Assembly (NCBI GenBank): GCA_034002745.1
Contig: JAVEZY010000008.1
Location: forward strand, 33,976 to 97,975
Source: JAITWN01 sp034002745
GTDB taxonomy: Bacteria > Pseudomonadota > Gammaproteobacteria > SZUA-140
Reading direction: 5' to 3'
DNA length: 64,000 nucleotides
Positions 42,486 through 51,428 of the stretch are shown one piece after another. The notes beneath the pieces are model-generated. The model ran no database searches, was not told the origin of the DNA, and was given only the letters and a program-made list of their open reading frames with translations. Position 1 is the stretch's first letter, and each line of letters begins with the position of its first letter. The translations under genes were made by a program, and so were the position numbers.

Positions 42486-43337
42486 ATGAGCCATGTCGTC
42501 GCCTGTATCGATGGTTCGCTTTCGGCTCCCGCCGTCTGTGACTATGCGGCCTGGGCCAGCCTGGCGCTGGATGCGCCGCTGACCTTCCTGCATGTGCTGG
42601 ACCATCGTCGGTATCCAGTGGCGGCGGACCTGAGCGGCAGCATCGGCCTGGGCAGCCGGGAGCATCTGTTGGATGAGCTCGCGGCGCTGGATGAGCAGCG
42701 CGCAAGGCTGGCGCTGGAGGAGGGCCGCATCATGCTCGCCGCGGCGAGGGAGCGGGCAATTGCCAATGGCGTGCCCTCTCCGGACAGCAGGCAGAGACAC
42801 GGTGATCTGCTGCAGAGCCTGCAGGAGCTGGAGATCGATACCCGCCTGCTGGTCATCGGACGTCAGGGCGAATCCAGCGGCGATCCGAGCCAGCACGTCG
42901 GGAGCCAGCTGGAGAGCGTGATCCGTGTCATGCAACGGCCGGTGCTGGTCACTCCCACGGCATTCAGCAGGCCGGAAAGCGCGATGCTGGCCTTTGACGG
43001 CGGAGCCACCACGCGCAAGGGTGTGGAGATGCTGGCGTCCAGTCCCTTGCTGAAGGGAATGCCCATTCACGTGCTCATGATCGGCTCGGCAACCGAGGAA
43101 GCGCATGAGCAGCTGGAGTGGGCACGCAGGCGCCTCCTGGAAGCAGGGTTCGCGGTCTGCGCGGAAAACCGCGATGGTGAAATCGAATCGACGCTGCACG
43201 CCTATCAGGCTGAGCACGGCATCGATCTTCTGGTGATGGGCGCCTATGGCCATTCGCGTATCCGCCAGTTCCTGCTCGGCAGCACGACGAGCAGCATGCT
43301 GCGCACCGCGGAGGGTCCGCTGTTGCTGTTGAGGTGA
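42486..43337 (+). CDS. Universal stress protein with two UspA domains
   Basis: The 283-residue protein contains two Usp folds. The first is MSHVVACIDGSLSAPAVCDYAAWAS...LLVIGRQGESSGDPSQHVGSQ. The second ends in DLLVMGAYGHSRIRQFLLGSTTSSMLR, with the G-2X-G-9X-G-S/T nucleotide-binding motif. The ATG at 42486 is selected because an ideal AAGGAGG lies eight bases upstream; an ATG six codons earlier is unsupported. It sits directly after the SulP transporter and is probably co-regulated with it, possibly as its ATP-sensing modulator; that role is inference. It converges on dnaE2 with 16 bp between. Confidence 0.9.
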   Translation: MSHVVACIDGSLSAPAVCDYAAWASLALDAPLTFLHVLDHRRYPVAADLSGSIGLGSREHLLDELAALDEQRARLALEEGRIMLAAARERAIANGVPSPDSRQRHGDLLQSLQELEIDTRLLVIGRQGESSGDPSQHVGSQLESVIRVMQRPVLVTPTAFSRPESAMLAFDGGATTRKGVEMLASSPLLKGMPIHVLMIGSATEEAHEQLEWARRRLLEAGFAVCAENRDGEIESTLHAYQAEHGIDLLVMGAYGHSRIRQFLLGSTTSSMLRTAEGPLLLLR

Positions 43338-43353
43338 GGTGACTCTCTCCTCT

Positions 43354-46300
43354 TCAATGAAAATCCCTGGACCGTGTGACCAGCTCGCCCAGCAGTTCGC
43401 TGTGGTCTTCGAGTCGTGCTGCAAGCAGGTGTTCGACGCCATCCACGCGCTCGATTCTGCCGCTGATGCCGAGCAGGCGTCCGCCGTTTACCGCCGCGCG
43501 GCGGCGTTCGGCGAGTCGGCGCTGAACGATGACGTTGATGCTGCCGTGTTCGTCTTCGAGGGTGAGGAAGGTGACGTCGCTGGTTCCGGGACGCTGGCGT
43601 GATGTGACCAGGCCGGCGACGCGCGCGGAGCGTCCGTGCGCAGTCTGCCGGAGCGCCGTGGAGTCGCGATAGCCGAGATGGCGCAGCTGGCTGCGCAGCA
43701 GTGCGAGCGGGTGGCGGCCGAGGGTCAGCCCGAGCGTGGCATAGTCGGCAACGATGCTTTCTCCCTCGGTCGGCGGACGTATCAGGGGGTCGGCTTCGGC
43801 AACCGCCGCATCGCGCAGCAGATCGTTTTCCGCCCGGGTGCCGAGCGCCTGCCACAGCGCGCGATGACGATGTCCCGCGAGTCCGGCCAGGGCGCCGGCC
43901 GCAGCCAGGCAGGAAAGCTCGCGTGCATCCAGGCGCGCTCGCTGCGCCAGGTCCCGCACATTGGCGAATGGCGCCTGCCCCCGGGCAGCGGTCAGGCGCT
44001 CGCATGCGGCCGCGGACCATCCCTTCACCATGCGCAGCCCGAGACGCAGCGCAGGCGCTTCCTTCCCGTGGCCGGATGCGGGAGGTCCTTCTGGAGATTC
44101 CCCTGGGGATTCCCCTGGCGATTCCAGGGTACAGTCCCAGGCGCTGTAGCACACGTCGGCGGGACGCACTTCCACGCCATGCCGGCGCGCATCCTGCACC
44201 AGTTGCGCCGGCGCGTAGAACCCCATGGGCTGGCTGTTGAGCAATGCGGCGGTGAAGGCTGCGGGATGGTGGCACTTGAGCCAGGACGAAACATAGGCGA
44301 GCAGGGCGAAGCTCGCTGAATGGGATTCCGGAAAGCCGTATTCGGCGAAGCCCTCGATCTGGCGGCAGATCTGTTCGATGAAGCGCTCGCTGTAGCCGCG
44401 TTCGAGCATGCCCGCGCGCAGGCGTTCCCGGAACGTCTCCAGGCCGCCCTTGCGATGCCAGGCCGCCATCGAGCGGCGCAGCATATCGGCCTCGCCGGCC
44501 GAGAACCCCGCCGCGACCATGGCGATCTGCATCACCTGCTCCTGGAAGATGGGCACGCCCAGCGTGCGTTCGAGCACCGATTTCACTTCGGGGCCGGGAT
44601 ATTCGACCGGCTCGAGTCCCTGGCGCCGGCGCAGATAGGGATGCACCATCTGTCCCTGGATGGGGCCGGGGCGCACCAGCGCCACTTCGATGACCAGGTC
44701 ATAGTAGTTTCGCGGCTTGAGGCGCGGCAGCATCGACATTTGCGCCCGCGATTCGATCTGGAAGACACCCATGGTGTCGGCGCGCTGGATCATGCGATAG
44801 GTCTGCGCGTCTTCCGCCGGGATGTCGGCCATCGTCATGGCGGCGCCGTGATGGCCGTTGATCAGGGCGAGCGCGCGGCGGATGGCGCTCAGCATGCCGA
44901 GGGCGAGGACATCCACCTTGAGCAGGCCGAGCGCATCCAGATCGTCCTTGTCCCACTGGATCACCGTGCGATCGGGCATGGCGGCGTTCTCCACCGGCAC
45001 CAGCTCGGCGAGCGGGCCACGGGAGATGACGAAGCCGCCGACATGCTGCGACAGATGACGCGGGAAGCCGATCAGTTCGCCGGCGAGCACGAGCCAGCGC
45101 CGCACCGCGGGATTGTCCGGATCGAAACCCTGTTCGCGCAGACGCTCTTCCGGGATGCCGTCCACCCAGACCAGGGATTTCGCCAGCCGATCGATCCGGC
45201 TTGCATCCATGCCGAGTGCCTTGCCGACATCGCGCAGCGCGCTGCGCGGTCGATAGCGGATCACCGTCGCCGCCAGAGCGGCGCGCTCGCGACCATATTT
45301 CCCGTAGATGTACTGGATCACCTCTTCGCGCCGTTCGTGCTCGAAGTCGACATCGATGTCGGGCGGCTCGTTGCGTTCGCGCGAAATGAAGCGTTCGAAG
45401 AGCAGTGACATGCGCGCCGGATCGACCTCGGTGATGCCCAGGCAATAACAGACGGCGGAGTTTGCTGCCGAACCTCTTCCCTGGCAGAGGATGCCCTGTT
45501 CGCGCGCATGACGCACGATGTCGTGGACGGTGAGAAAGAAATGTTCGTAGCCGAGCTCGGCGATCAGCTGCAGCTCCCTCTCGACGATGGCGATCACCCG
45601 GTCCGGCGCGCCTTCGGGCCAGCGTTTCCGCATGCCTGCCATGGTCAGACGGCGCAGATGCGTGCTTGGCGTCTCTCCCTCGGGAGTCGTCTCGGCGGGA
45701 TATTCGTAGCGCAGCTCGTCGAGCGAAAAGTGACAGAGTGCGGCGATGCGCAGGGTTTCCGCGAGCAGCGCCGGCTCATGAACACGCGCCAGGCGCTCGC
45801 GCGGACGCAGATGACGCTCGCCGCTTTCATGCAGAGCGAAGCCGGCTTCGGCAACGGTGCTCCCGATGCGGATGGCGGTGAGCGTGTCCTGCAGGGCGCG
45901 CCGTCCCCGCACGTGCATGTGCACATCGCCCGCGGCGACCAGCGGCAGGCCGCAGCGCGCGGCGAGCAGACGGTGACGATGCAGTCGTTCTTCCTCGCCC
46001 GCTTCGAACACACGTTCGATGGCGAGCCAGCAGCGATCGGGGAAGCGTTGCTTCAGGAGGGCGGCGCGCGCTTCGTCGAGCGCCGGATCCGGAGGCAGCA
46101 ATGCGATGCAGCCATCGAGGTCGACGCCGTTCCCGCCGAGATCGTTCCATTGCAGGAGATAGGAACCCTTGTCCGCCGCGCGGCGAGCGCGCGTGATCAG
46201 TGTCGACAGGCGCCCATAGGCGGCGCGGTCGGTGGCGAGCAGCACCACGCGCGGACCGTCGATGGGGCGCAGCTCGGCGCCGATGATGAGGTGCAGGCCG

Positions 46301-46491
46301 CATCGCTTTGCTTCCTGGTGGGCGCGCACCACGCCGGCGAGCGAGCACTCATCGGTAAGGGCGAGGGCGCGGTAGCCGAGCGCGGCCGCCTTCCGTACCA
46401 GTTCCTCGGGATGAGAGGCGCCGCGCAGGAAGCTGAAGTTGCTGAGGCAGTGCAGCTCCGCGTAGCCGGGCGGCTCAGGCGAAATGACCAT
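43354..46491 (-). CDS. dnaE2: Error-prone DNA polymerase III alpha homologue DnaE2 (ImuC)
   Basis: The 1045-residue C-family polymerase begins with a PHP domain (YAELHCLSNFSFLRGASHPEE, LALTDECSLAGVV). The polymerase active-site aspartates are in PDIDVDFEHERREEV and in the QWDKDDLDALGLLKVDVL region. A thumb/fingers domain, a helix-hairpin-helix and a C-terminal OB-fold follow. It is shorter than replicative DnaE and has the DnaE2 signature of a cassette next to imuB. DnaE2 performs damage-tolerant, mutagenic synthesis with ImuB and the beta clamp. The ATG at 46491 overlaps the imuB end by 17 bp; an earlier start inside imuB is rejected. It is the last gene of the LexA-controlled cassette. Confidence 0.94.
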   Translation of the reverse strand: MVISPEPPGYAELHCLSNFSFLRGASHPEELVRKAAALGYRALALTDECSLAGVVRAHQEAKRCGLHLIIGAELRPIDGPRVVLLATDRAAYGRLSTLITRARRAADKGSYLLQWNDLGGNGVDLDGCIALLPPDPALDEARAALLKQRFPDRCWLAIERVFEAGEEERLHRHRLLAARCGLPLVAAGDVHMHVRGRRALQDTLTAIRIGSTVAEAGFALHESGERHLRPRERLARVHEPALLAETLRIAALCHFSLDELRYEYPAETTPEGETPSTHLRRLTMAGMRKRWPEGAPDRVIAIVERELQLIAELGYEHFFLTVHDIVRHAREQGILCQGRGSAANSAVCYCLGITEVDPARMSLLFERFISRERNEPPDIDVDFEHERREEVIQYIYGKYGRERAALAATVIRYRPRSALRDVGKALGMDASRIDRLAKSLVWVDGIPEERLREQGFDPDNPAVRRWLVLAGELIGFPRHLSQHVGGFVISRGPLAELVPVENAAMPDRTVIQWDKDDLDALGLLKVDVLALGMLSAIRRALALINGHHGAAMTMADIPAEDAQTYRMIQRADTMGVFQIESRAQMSMLPRLKPRNYYDLVIEVALVRPGPIQGQMVHPYLRRRQGLEPVEYPGPEVKSVLERTLGVPIFQEQVMQIAMVAAGFSAGEADMLRRSMAAWHRKGGLETFRERLRAGMLERGYSERFIEQICRQIEGFAEYGFPESHSASFALLAYVSSWLKCHHPAAFTAALLNSQPMGFYAPAQLVQDARRHGVEVRPADVCYSAWDCTLESPGESPGESPEGPPASGHGKEAPALRLGLRMVKGWSAAACERLTAARGQAPFANVRDLAQRARLDARELSCLAAAGALAGLAGHRHRALWQALGTRAENDLLRDAAVAEADPLIRPPTEGESIVADYATLGLTLGRHPLALLRSQLRHLGYRDSTALRQTAHGRSARVAGLVTSRQRPGTSDVTFLTLEDEHGSINVIVQRRLAERRRAAVNGGRLLGISGRIERVDGVEHLLAARLEDHSELLGELVTRSRDFH

Positions 46492-47923
46492 GAAGGAACC
46501 AGCGCCGCTGTGCCCGCCGCTCGCGGTAGATCCAGTAACGGGCATGCATGGCATCGCGGGCGATGTAGTAGTCGCGCGCGGCATCCGCGCCATCCCACCA
46601 GCCGCTCTCGATCCGTTCCGGTCCCTGCAGCGGATACAGGGGTTCACCATTCGGCAGCAGGGGAGCGTCCCCTAGCGGCAGCGGGTCGGCGAGCAGCCAC
46701 AGCGGCCGCTCGGCGGCTGGCTTGATGGCGATGTCTGGTGCCGTCGCGCTGCCCAGGCCCGGCGGGGCCGGATGCCATGCTCGTTCGGGACGATGATCGG
46801 CCAGGCAGCTCAGTCCCAGCACCGCTTCGTTGCCGAGCCTGGCGCGCAGACGTTCCACCAGTTGCGGCCAGTCCTCGACCGGGGTTTCGGGTCCGTCGAG
46901 CGCGGATGTTGCCGGGGCGAGCGGGCATGGTTCATCCAGCGCCAGGGTGAGCGCGACGACCGGATGGGCGAGTCCGGTATGCGCCAGCCGCTCGCGCAGC
47001 AGGAGGAGCAGGTGCTGCGGATCGCGCGTCGACGCGCTGAGCTCCACATCGAGATGGGTCGGCGACTGCCGGTCATGAATCAGGGTCCAGCGCAGTTGCT
47101 GCGCACCGGCTTCCTGGCGTTGCAGGAATGCTTCCAGCTCGAGCAGCAGGCGACGGGCAGGAAAGAGCAGGGCTTCGGTGTCGCCGGTCTCCGCCGGAAG
47201 TGTCAGCGTCTGCATGAAGCGCGGTGGCGCGCGCCACGGCAGTTGCGGATCGGGACGCTGTCCGAGCAGGCGCTCGATGCGGTCGAGCAGCACGGTGCCG
47301 AAGCGTTGCGCCAGACCGGCGCGCGGCAGACGCAGAAGTTCGCCCAGTCGGTGCAGCCCCATCGCATGCAGCGCGCGCAGTTGCCGCTCTTCCAGGTCGA
47401 GCAGGGAGAGTGGCAGCTCGCGCAATGCGCCGGGCAGTTCACGCAGTTCGGCGACCGGCTCGGCGATGCCCGCGCGCGCAAGCAGGGCGGCGGCCAGCGG
47501 CGTGGGTGCGCTGCCTATCGCGGCATGGAATCCCAGCGCCGGCAGATCACGACGGATCTCGCGACGGAGCGCGAAATGACCGCCGAACAGGCGCAGGCTG
47601 CCGCCGATCTCGAGCAGCAGCGACTGCGGTGGATGGAGGCTGACGAGTGGTGTGAAGCGGCCGGCCCAGGCGGCAAGCGAGGCGAGCGCGCGTGCTTCGG
47701 CGGCGGTATCACGCTCGCTGATCCGCAGATCCTGCGCGAGCGCGCAGGCAGCACTGACCGCCATGCCCGGCCGGATGCCGGCGGCTTCGGCCGATGCGTT
47801 GCCGAGCAGCACAAAGCGCCGCCGGCCCCGGCCGTCGGCGACGATCCAGGGCGCATCGATTGCCTGCGCGCGGGAAAAAACTTCCAGCGGCAGATCGGCG
47901 AAGTGCAGGCAGAGCCAGTGCAT
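46475..47923 (-). CDS. imuB: Y-family polymerase-like protein ImuB
   Basis: The 482-residue protein begins MHWLCLHFADLPLEVFSR, the ImuB-type N-terminus. It continues with degenerate Y-family palm and finger segments and a little-finger domain. The C-terminal part (PLWLLADPLPL, GPERIESGWWDG, RDYYIARDAMHARYWIYRER) is characteristic of ImuB. The catalytic acidic residues of active Y-family polymerases are replaced (HFADLP in place of the DMD-type motif). It is therefore the non-catalytic adaptor that recruits DnaE2 and the sliding clamp. The ATG at 47923 is chosen over a TTG five codons earlier. The neighbouring imuA ends 469 bp upstream instead of directly adjoining, which is unusual for the cassette. 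Confidence 0.92.
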   Translation of the reverse strand: MHWLCLHFADLPLEVFSRAQAIDAPWIVADGRGRRRFVLLGNASAEAAGIRPGMAVSAACALAQDLRISERDTAAEARALASLAAWAGRFTPLVSLHPPQSLLLEIGGSLRLFGGHFALRREIRRDLPALGFHAAIGSAPTPLAAALLARAGIAEPVAELRELPGALRELPLSLLDLEERQLRALHAMGLHRLGELLRLPRAGLAQRFGTVLLDRIERLLGQRPDPQLPWRAPPRFMQTLTLPAETGDTEALLFPARRLLLELEAFLQRQEAGAQQLRWTLIHDRQSPTHLDVELSASTRDPQHLLLLLRERLAHTGLAHPVVALTLALDEPCPLAPATSALDGPETPVEDWPQLVERLRARLGNEAVLGLSCLADHRPERAWHPAPPGLGSATAPDIAIKPAAERPLWLLADPLPLGDAPLLPNGEPLYPLQGPERIESGWWDGADAARDYYIARDAMHARYWIYRERRAQRRWFLHGHFA

Positions 47924-48392
47924 GGTGGAGACAGTCAAAAGTTGAAAGTTGAAAGTTGAAAGTTGAAAGGAAGAGGAAAGATGAAAGGGATGGCCTGGGG
48001 ATCACGCTCCCTTTCCGCAGATTGCCGCCATCATCTGCGATCACCAGCGTCGTCGAAAACATCAGTAGCCGTGGCGCAGGATCTCAAGCTCCCGGCATTG
48101 TCTCAGCGATGATGGGGCCACTAAAGCTGCTCTGGCTGGTTTCTGCATCAACGCTGGGATCGCGGCTATCAGGTTTGGAAGAGGCGATGGACCCATTCGC
48201 ATGGTCCAGCTCGAGCGCATGTAAAGCTGCGCTCTTTCGCCCTGGCTGCGACCCCTCGATCACGTTTTTCAACGGCCTGTTACCCGGTCAGCAGAGTTGC
48301 CAGCTCGCAGCGCAACGGCGTCGGCTGTGCACGACATCATCGCCTCCGGCCGTGCCACGTGAATGGCTTTCCTCTTTCATCTTCCTCTCTGG
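47924..48392. other. 469-bp insert between imuA and imuB
   Basis: imuA and imuB are normally adjacent, but here they are separated by a block with no clear gene. Next to imuB are tandem GTTGAAA repeats and a purine-rich arm (about 47965-47990). Next to imuA is a pyrimidine-rich arm that is its imperfect inverse (about 48362-48405), so the block has the layout of a small inserted element with terminal inverted repeats. A 62-residue minus-strand frame at 48084-48272 lacks a ribosome binding site and homology that I recognise. Confidence 0.6.
47941..47968. repeat. Tandem 7-base repeat GTTGAAA x4
   Basis: Four perfect head-to-tail copies of GTTGAAA lie 18 bases from the imuB start codon, continued by a degenerate GGAAGAGGAAAGATGAAAG stretch. 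Confidence 0.85.
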
Positions 48393-49049
48393 TTACCCTT
48401 CGGCTTCCTTCACCTGTAAACCTTCGATCCGCATGGTGTGCGGTTTGCCGCCCTTGATGAGATGTACCTGCATGCCGCGTTCTTCTGGTTCGAGGCGGAT
48501 GCGCAGGGAGGCAGGTGTGGTACGAGTGGCGTGCTTCTCGTCGTTGAACAGAATGCCCATGCAGTTGCCGGTTTCGGCGGCGAGTTGCAGACGGCGCAGT
48601 TCGCGGAACTGGGTCGAGGCATCTGGCCAGCAGAGTACGGCGCCGCAGGTTCCGGCGCGCAGCGCCTGTTCCATCGCCCATAGCTGTTCTCTGGCGGAGC
48701 GGGGGCGGATCCAGAGCAGGCGGGAAAGATCGACGCCGCTGGCCTGCCAGGCCGGCGCATAGGGAATGTAGGGCGGAGCGATCAGGGCGATCCAGCGCCT
48801 TTCGCGACTCAGCCGCAGCAGGGCGGGGAGGAACAGTTGCAGCTCGCCGATGCCGGGGCAGGGCAACAGTACTTCGGCGAGGGCGCCGCGGGGCCAGCCA
48901 CCGCCCGGCAAGCGTTCATCCAGCGCCGCATGGCCGCTGGCTATGCCACTGGCGTTCTGCCAGCGCTGGCGCTGGCCGCGCCACAATTGAGGGTGTTGCA
49001 GCAGGCTGTCCACCGTCTGCTGCAGCATATCGTCCACGAACAAACTCAT
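48393..49049 (-). CDS. imuA: SOS mutasome accessory protein ImuA (SulA/RecA-like)
   Basis: The 218-residue protein has the ImuA pattern: an N-terminal LWRGQRQRWQNASGIASGHAALDERLPGGGWPRGAL, LAEVLLPCPGIGELQLFLPAL, then LIAPPYIPYAPAWQASGVD and LWAMEQALRAGTCGAVLCWP. It is a RecA-fold relative that lacks a complete Walker A. With ImuB and DnaE2 it forms the mutasome induced by DNA damage, where it is thought to modulate RecA/ImuB contacts. Its start overlaps the lexA stop as ATGA, so it is co-translated with the repressor. Confidence 0.92.
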   Translation of the reverse strand: MSLFVDDMLQQTVDSLLQHPQLWRGQRQRWQNASGIASGHAALDERLPGGGWPRGALAEVLLPCPGIGELQLFLPALLRLSRERRWIALIAPPYIPYAPAWQASGVDLSRLLWIRPRSAREQLWAMEQALRAGTCGAVLCWPDASTQFRELRRLQLAAETGNCMGILFNDEKHATRTTPASLRIRLEPEERGMQVHLIKGGKPHTMRIEGLQVKEAEG

Positions 49050-49648
49050 GATGGCTGCCCCCTGCGAATGATCCCCACCCCGATGCCTTCGATGGTCAGC
49101 GTCTCTTCGCGCAGGTCCACCACGATAGGCCGGAACTCCGGATTCTCCGCCAGCAGTTGTACCCTGTTTCCCCGCCGCTGAAAACGCTTCACCGTCACTT
49201 CATCGTTCAGGCGCGCCACCACCAGTTGGCCATTGCTGGCGGTGGCGGTCCGATGCACCGCCAGCAGGTCGCCATCGACGATGCCGGCATCGCGCATGCT
49301 CATGCCCCGGACCTGGAGCAGATAGTCGGCGCGTGGCCGGAAGAAGCCGGGATCGACGGGACAGTATTCCTCTATATGTTCCTGCGCCAGGATCGGCGCG
49401 CCGGCTGCGACGCGGCCCACCAGCGGCAGCCCCCGCGTGCCCGCATCCGGCACGCGGATGCCGCGCGAAGCACCGGGAATCAGCTCGATGGCTCCCTTGC
49501 GGGCGAGCGCCTGCAGATGATCTTCCGCGGCGTTGGCGGAGCGGAAGCCCAATCGCCGGGCAATCTCGGCGCGGGTGGGCGGCAGGCCGGTCCGCGCGAT
49601 GTGGTCGCGGATGAGCTCAAGAATTTCGGACTGGCGTGGAGTAAGCAT
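49046..49648 (-). CDS. lexA: SOS repressor LexA
   Basis: The 200-residue repressor has the winged-helix start MLTPRQSEILELIRDHIARTG and the recognition helix TRAEIARRLGFRSANAAEDHL. The self-cleavage site is Ala82-Gly83 (GRVAAGAPI) and the Ser117/Lys154 dyad is in GMSM and VTVKRF. It represses SOS genes and is cleaved when RecA filaments form. It heads the cassette lexA-imuA-imuB-dnaE2 and has a LexA box over its own promoter, so the cassette is autoregulated and damage-inducible. A genome may contain a second lexA; this one is the cassette-linked copy. Confidence 0.95.
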   Translation of the reverse strand: MLTPRQSEILELIRDHIARTGLPPTRAEIARRLGFRSANAAEDHLQALARKGAIELIPGASRGIRVPDAGTRGLPLVGRVAAGAPILAQEHIEEYCPVDPGFFRPRADYLLQVRGMSMRDAGIVDGDLLAVHRTATASNGQLVVARLNDEVTVKRFQRRGNRVQLLAENPEFRPIVVDLREETLTIEGIGVGIIRRGQPS

Positions 49649-49673
49649 GGCGAAGCTGTGTTAATGACCAGTA

Positions 49674-49689
49674 CTGATCATATATACAG
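49674..49689 (-). promoter_or_regulatory. LexA (SOS) box of the lexA-imuA-imuB-dnaE2 operon
   Basis: On the minus strand the site reads CTGTATATATGATCAG, a CTG-N10-CAG box close to the E. coli-type consensus. It lies 26 bases before the lexA ATG. It overlaps the -10 (TATGAT, 49677-49682) of a promoter whose -35 is TTGACG (49701-49706) with an 18-base spacer. Confidence 0.88.
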
Positions 49690-49714
49690 TCATTGCTGGA
49701 CGTCAACCGCGGAA

Positions 49715-49813
49715 AGCGGGGGAAAGGGGGCAGTCGACCAGGGGAAGCGGGGAAAGGGGGTCAGTCCACTGGGGACAGGACCCTGGGAAATGGGGTCAGT
49801 CCACCAGGGACAG
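49715..49813. repeat. Three tandem ~30-base repeats upstream of lexA
   Basis: Three near-copies (49715-49744, 49747-49778 and 49783-49813) share a GGGGAAAGGGG core, then (T)CAGTC, then a CCA..GGGGA segment. They are G-rich on the plus strand and lie between the lexA promoter and the VOC gene end. They may be related to the GGGGTCAG-type repeats near 31.2 kb. Confidence 0.7.
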
Positions 49814-49853
49814 ACGCTGTTTCCTGTTCTCCAGACCGTCCCGGACCCCTCGG

Positions 49854-50297
49854 CTAAAGGATCAGCGGGCGGGGAGCGCCGGCCAGCAGTTCGGGATCGG
49901 AGCGCCAATCGACGCCGGGGACATCGATGTACAGTTCGACCTCATTGCCGTCGGGGTCGACGATGTACAGGCTGTGGGACACGCCGTGATCGCTGGCGCC
50001 GGTGATGCGCACATCCGCTTCCTGCAGGCGCGCGAGCACCGCGCGCAGCTCGTCGTCGCTGTCGCCGATCTTCAGCGCGAAGTGATACATGCCCAGCCGG
50101 CGTCCGCGCGGGATGGGTTGCGCATCGCCAACGGAGATGAGCATGAGCTCATGATGCGTACGGCCACCCGAGTAGGCGGCGATCCGGCCGGGTATGTGCA
50201 CTACCTCCGGGAATTCGAGCAGTGTCCCGTAGAAGCGCCGCGAGCGATCCAGATCCGCAACGAACAGCACCACATGTCCCAGCTCACGTACCGTCAT
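49854..50297 (-). CDS. VOC-fold metalloenzyme (glyoxalase/ring-cleavage dioxygenase family)
   Basis: The 147-residue protein has two beta-alpha-beta-beta-beta units of the vicinal oxygen chelate fold. Probable metal-ligand residues are the His in RELGHVVLF, the His in MYHFALK and the Glu in DPDGNEVELYID. This could be a glyoxalase I-like or extradiol dioxygenase-like enzyme; the substrate cannot be assigned. The ATG at 50297 is chosen because the protein begins there with the standard strand. A longer frame runs further upstream but is low-complexity. It is downstream of the pirin gene on the same strand with an 88-bp gap. Confidence 0.82.
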   Translation of the reverse strand: MTVRELGHVVLFVADLDRSRRFYGTLLEFPEVVHIPGRIAAYSGGRTHHELMLISVGDAQPIPRGRRLGMYHFALKIGDSDDELRAVLARLQEADVRITGASDHGVSHSLYIVDPDGNEVELYIDVPGVDWRSDPELLAGAPRPLIL

Positions 50298-50385
50298 GGC
50301 TGAAAGCATAGCGCGGGAGATGCGCCGCCGCATCCGGGGCGGGGAGTCGCCGCTGTGGCCTTGCGTGCGCTCGTCCGCGTCGACA

Positions 50386-51321
50386 TCAGGGGTAATCCAC
50401 CTCTCGCGGATATTTCGTCGCCGGCAAGGGAATGAATTCGTCATCGCCCGCGACCCGGGGGAAGCGGCCATCACGCCAGTCGGCAGCCGCCTGCCTGATG
50501 CGTTCGCGCGAACTCGAGACGAAGTTCCACCAGATGTGGCGCGCTCCATCCAGCGGTTCGCCGCCGAGCAGCACCAGCCGGGCCGGCTCTTCGCTGGCGC
50601 GCAGTTCGATGGTCCCGCCAGGGCGGAATACCAGCATGCGCCCGATGCCGAAGCGCCCTTTCCGCATGACCTCGATCACGCCTTCGATGACAAACAGCGC
50701 GCGTTCCGTGTATGTGGGCGTCAGGACGAAAGTGGCGCCACGCTCGAGCGCAATGTCCGCGTAGAACATTGGCGATGCCGCCGGTACCGGCGATCGCGCG
50801 CCGGACAGTTCGCCGGCGATCAGCCGCGCATGCACGCCCTCGTCTTCGAGCAATGGAAGCTCGCCGCTCCCACGATGAACGAAAGCCGGCATGGCTTCCT
50901 CGTGGTCGCGGGGGAGGGCGACCCAGGTCTGGATCCCGGACAGAAGTTCGCTGCCATCGCGCCGCTCCGGCGGCGTGCGTTCGGAGTGTACGATGCCGCG
51001 ACCGGCAGTCATCCAGTTGACCTCGCCGGGCCGGATCACCTGCGCGCAACCCAGGCTGTCGCGGTGCATCAGTTCGCCGGAAAAAAGATAGGTGACGGTC
51101 GCCAGGCCGATGTGTGGATGCGGCCTGACGTCCATGCCCTGCCGGGGTCCGAAACGCGCCGGTCCAAGGCGGTCGAAGAAAATGAACGGTCCGACCATGC
51201 GCCGCCCGGCAACCGGAAGGGCGCGCTGCACGCGCAAGCCTTCCCCCAGATCCGCGGTGCGCGGGATCAGGATGGTTTCAATGGCATTGCTGAAAGCCTC
51301 GGCGCGGGGCTCGCGTTCCAT
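50386..51321 (-). CDS. Pirin family bicupin protein
   Basis: The 311-residue protein has the pirin N-terminal domain with metal ligands in RPHPHIGLATVTYLF and HSERTPPERRDG, and a second cupin after residue 180 (ADIALERGATFVL, RLVLLGGEPLDGARHIWWNFV). Pirins bind Fe in the N-terminal cupin. Some oxidise quercetin and others modulate enzymes. The ATG at 51321 has GGAGG six bases upstream; a GTG one codon earlier is less favoured. No clear operon partner is evident. Confidence 0.9.
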   Translation of the reverse strand: MEREPRAEAFSNAIETILIPRTADLGEGLRVQRALPVAGRRMVGPFIFFDRLGPARFGPRQGMDVRPHPHIGLATVTYLFSGELMHRDSLGCAQVIRPGEVNWMTAGRGIVHSERTPPERRDGSELLSGIQTWVALPRDHEEAMPAFVHRGSGELPLLEDEGVHARLIAGELSGARSPVPAASPMFYADIALERGATFVLTPTYTERALFVIEGVIEVMRKGRFGIGRMLVFRPGGTIELRASEEPARLVLLGGEPLDGARHIWWNFVSSSRERIRQAAADWRDGRFPRVAGDDEFIPLPATKYPREVDYP

Positions 51322-51428
51322 CACCGTCCTCCGAGTGAGGATTCCGACAGCATAACCCGGATGGATGCGGAAAAGGGCGCTTGTCCGCCCGCCGCAGGGA
51401 AGAGCTCAGATGGGCGCGGTGAACGCTT

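Noticed and set aside
45508..46725. 405-residue plus-strand frame over dnaE2/imuB
   Set aside because: Antisense shadow of two well-supported genes.
48084..48272. 62-residue minus-strand frame in the imuA-imuB gap, considered as a transposase remnant
   Set aside because: No ribosome binding site, no recognisable transposase residues, and too short to judge; kept only as part of the insert.
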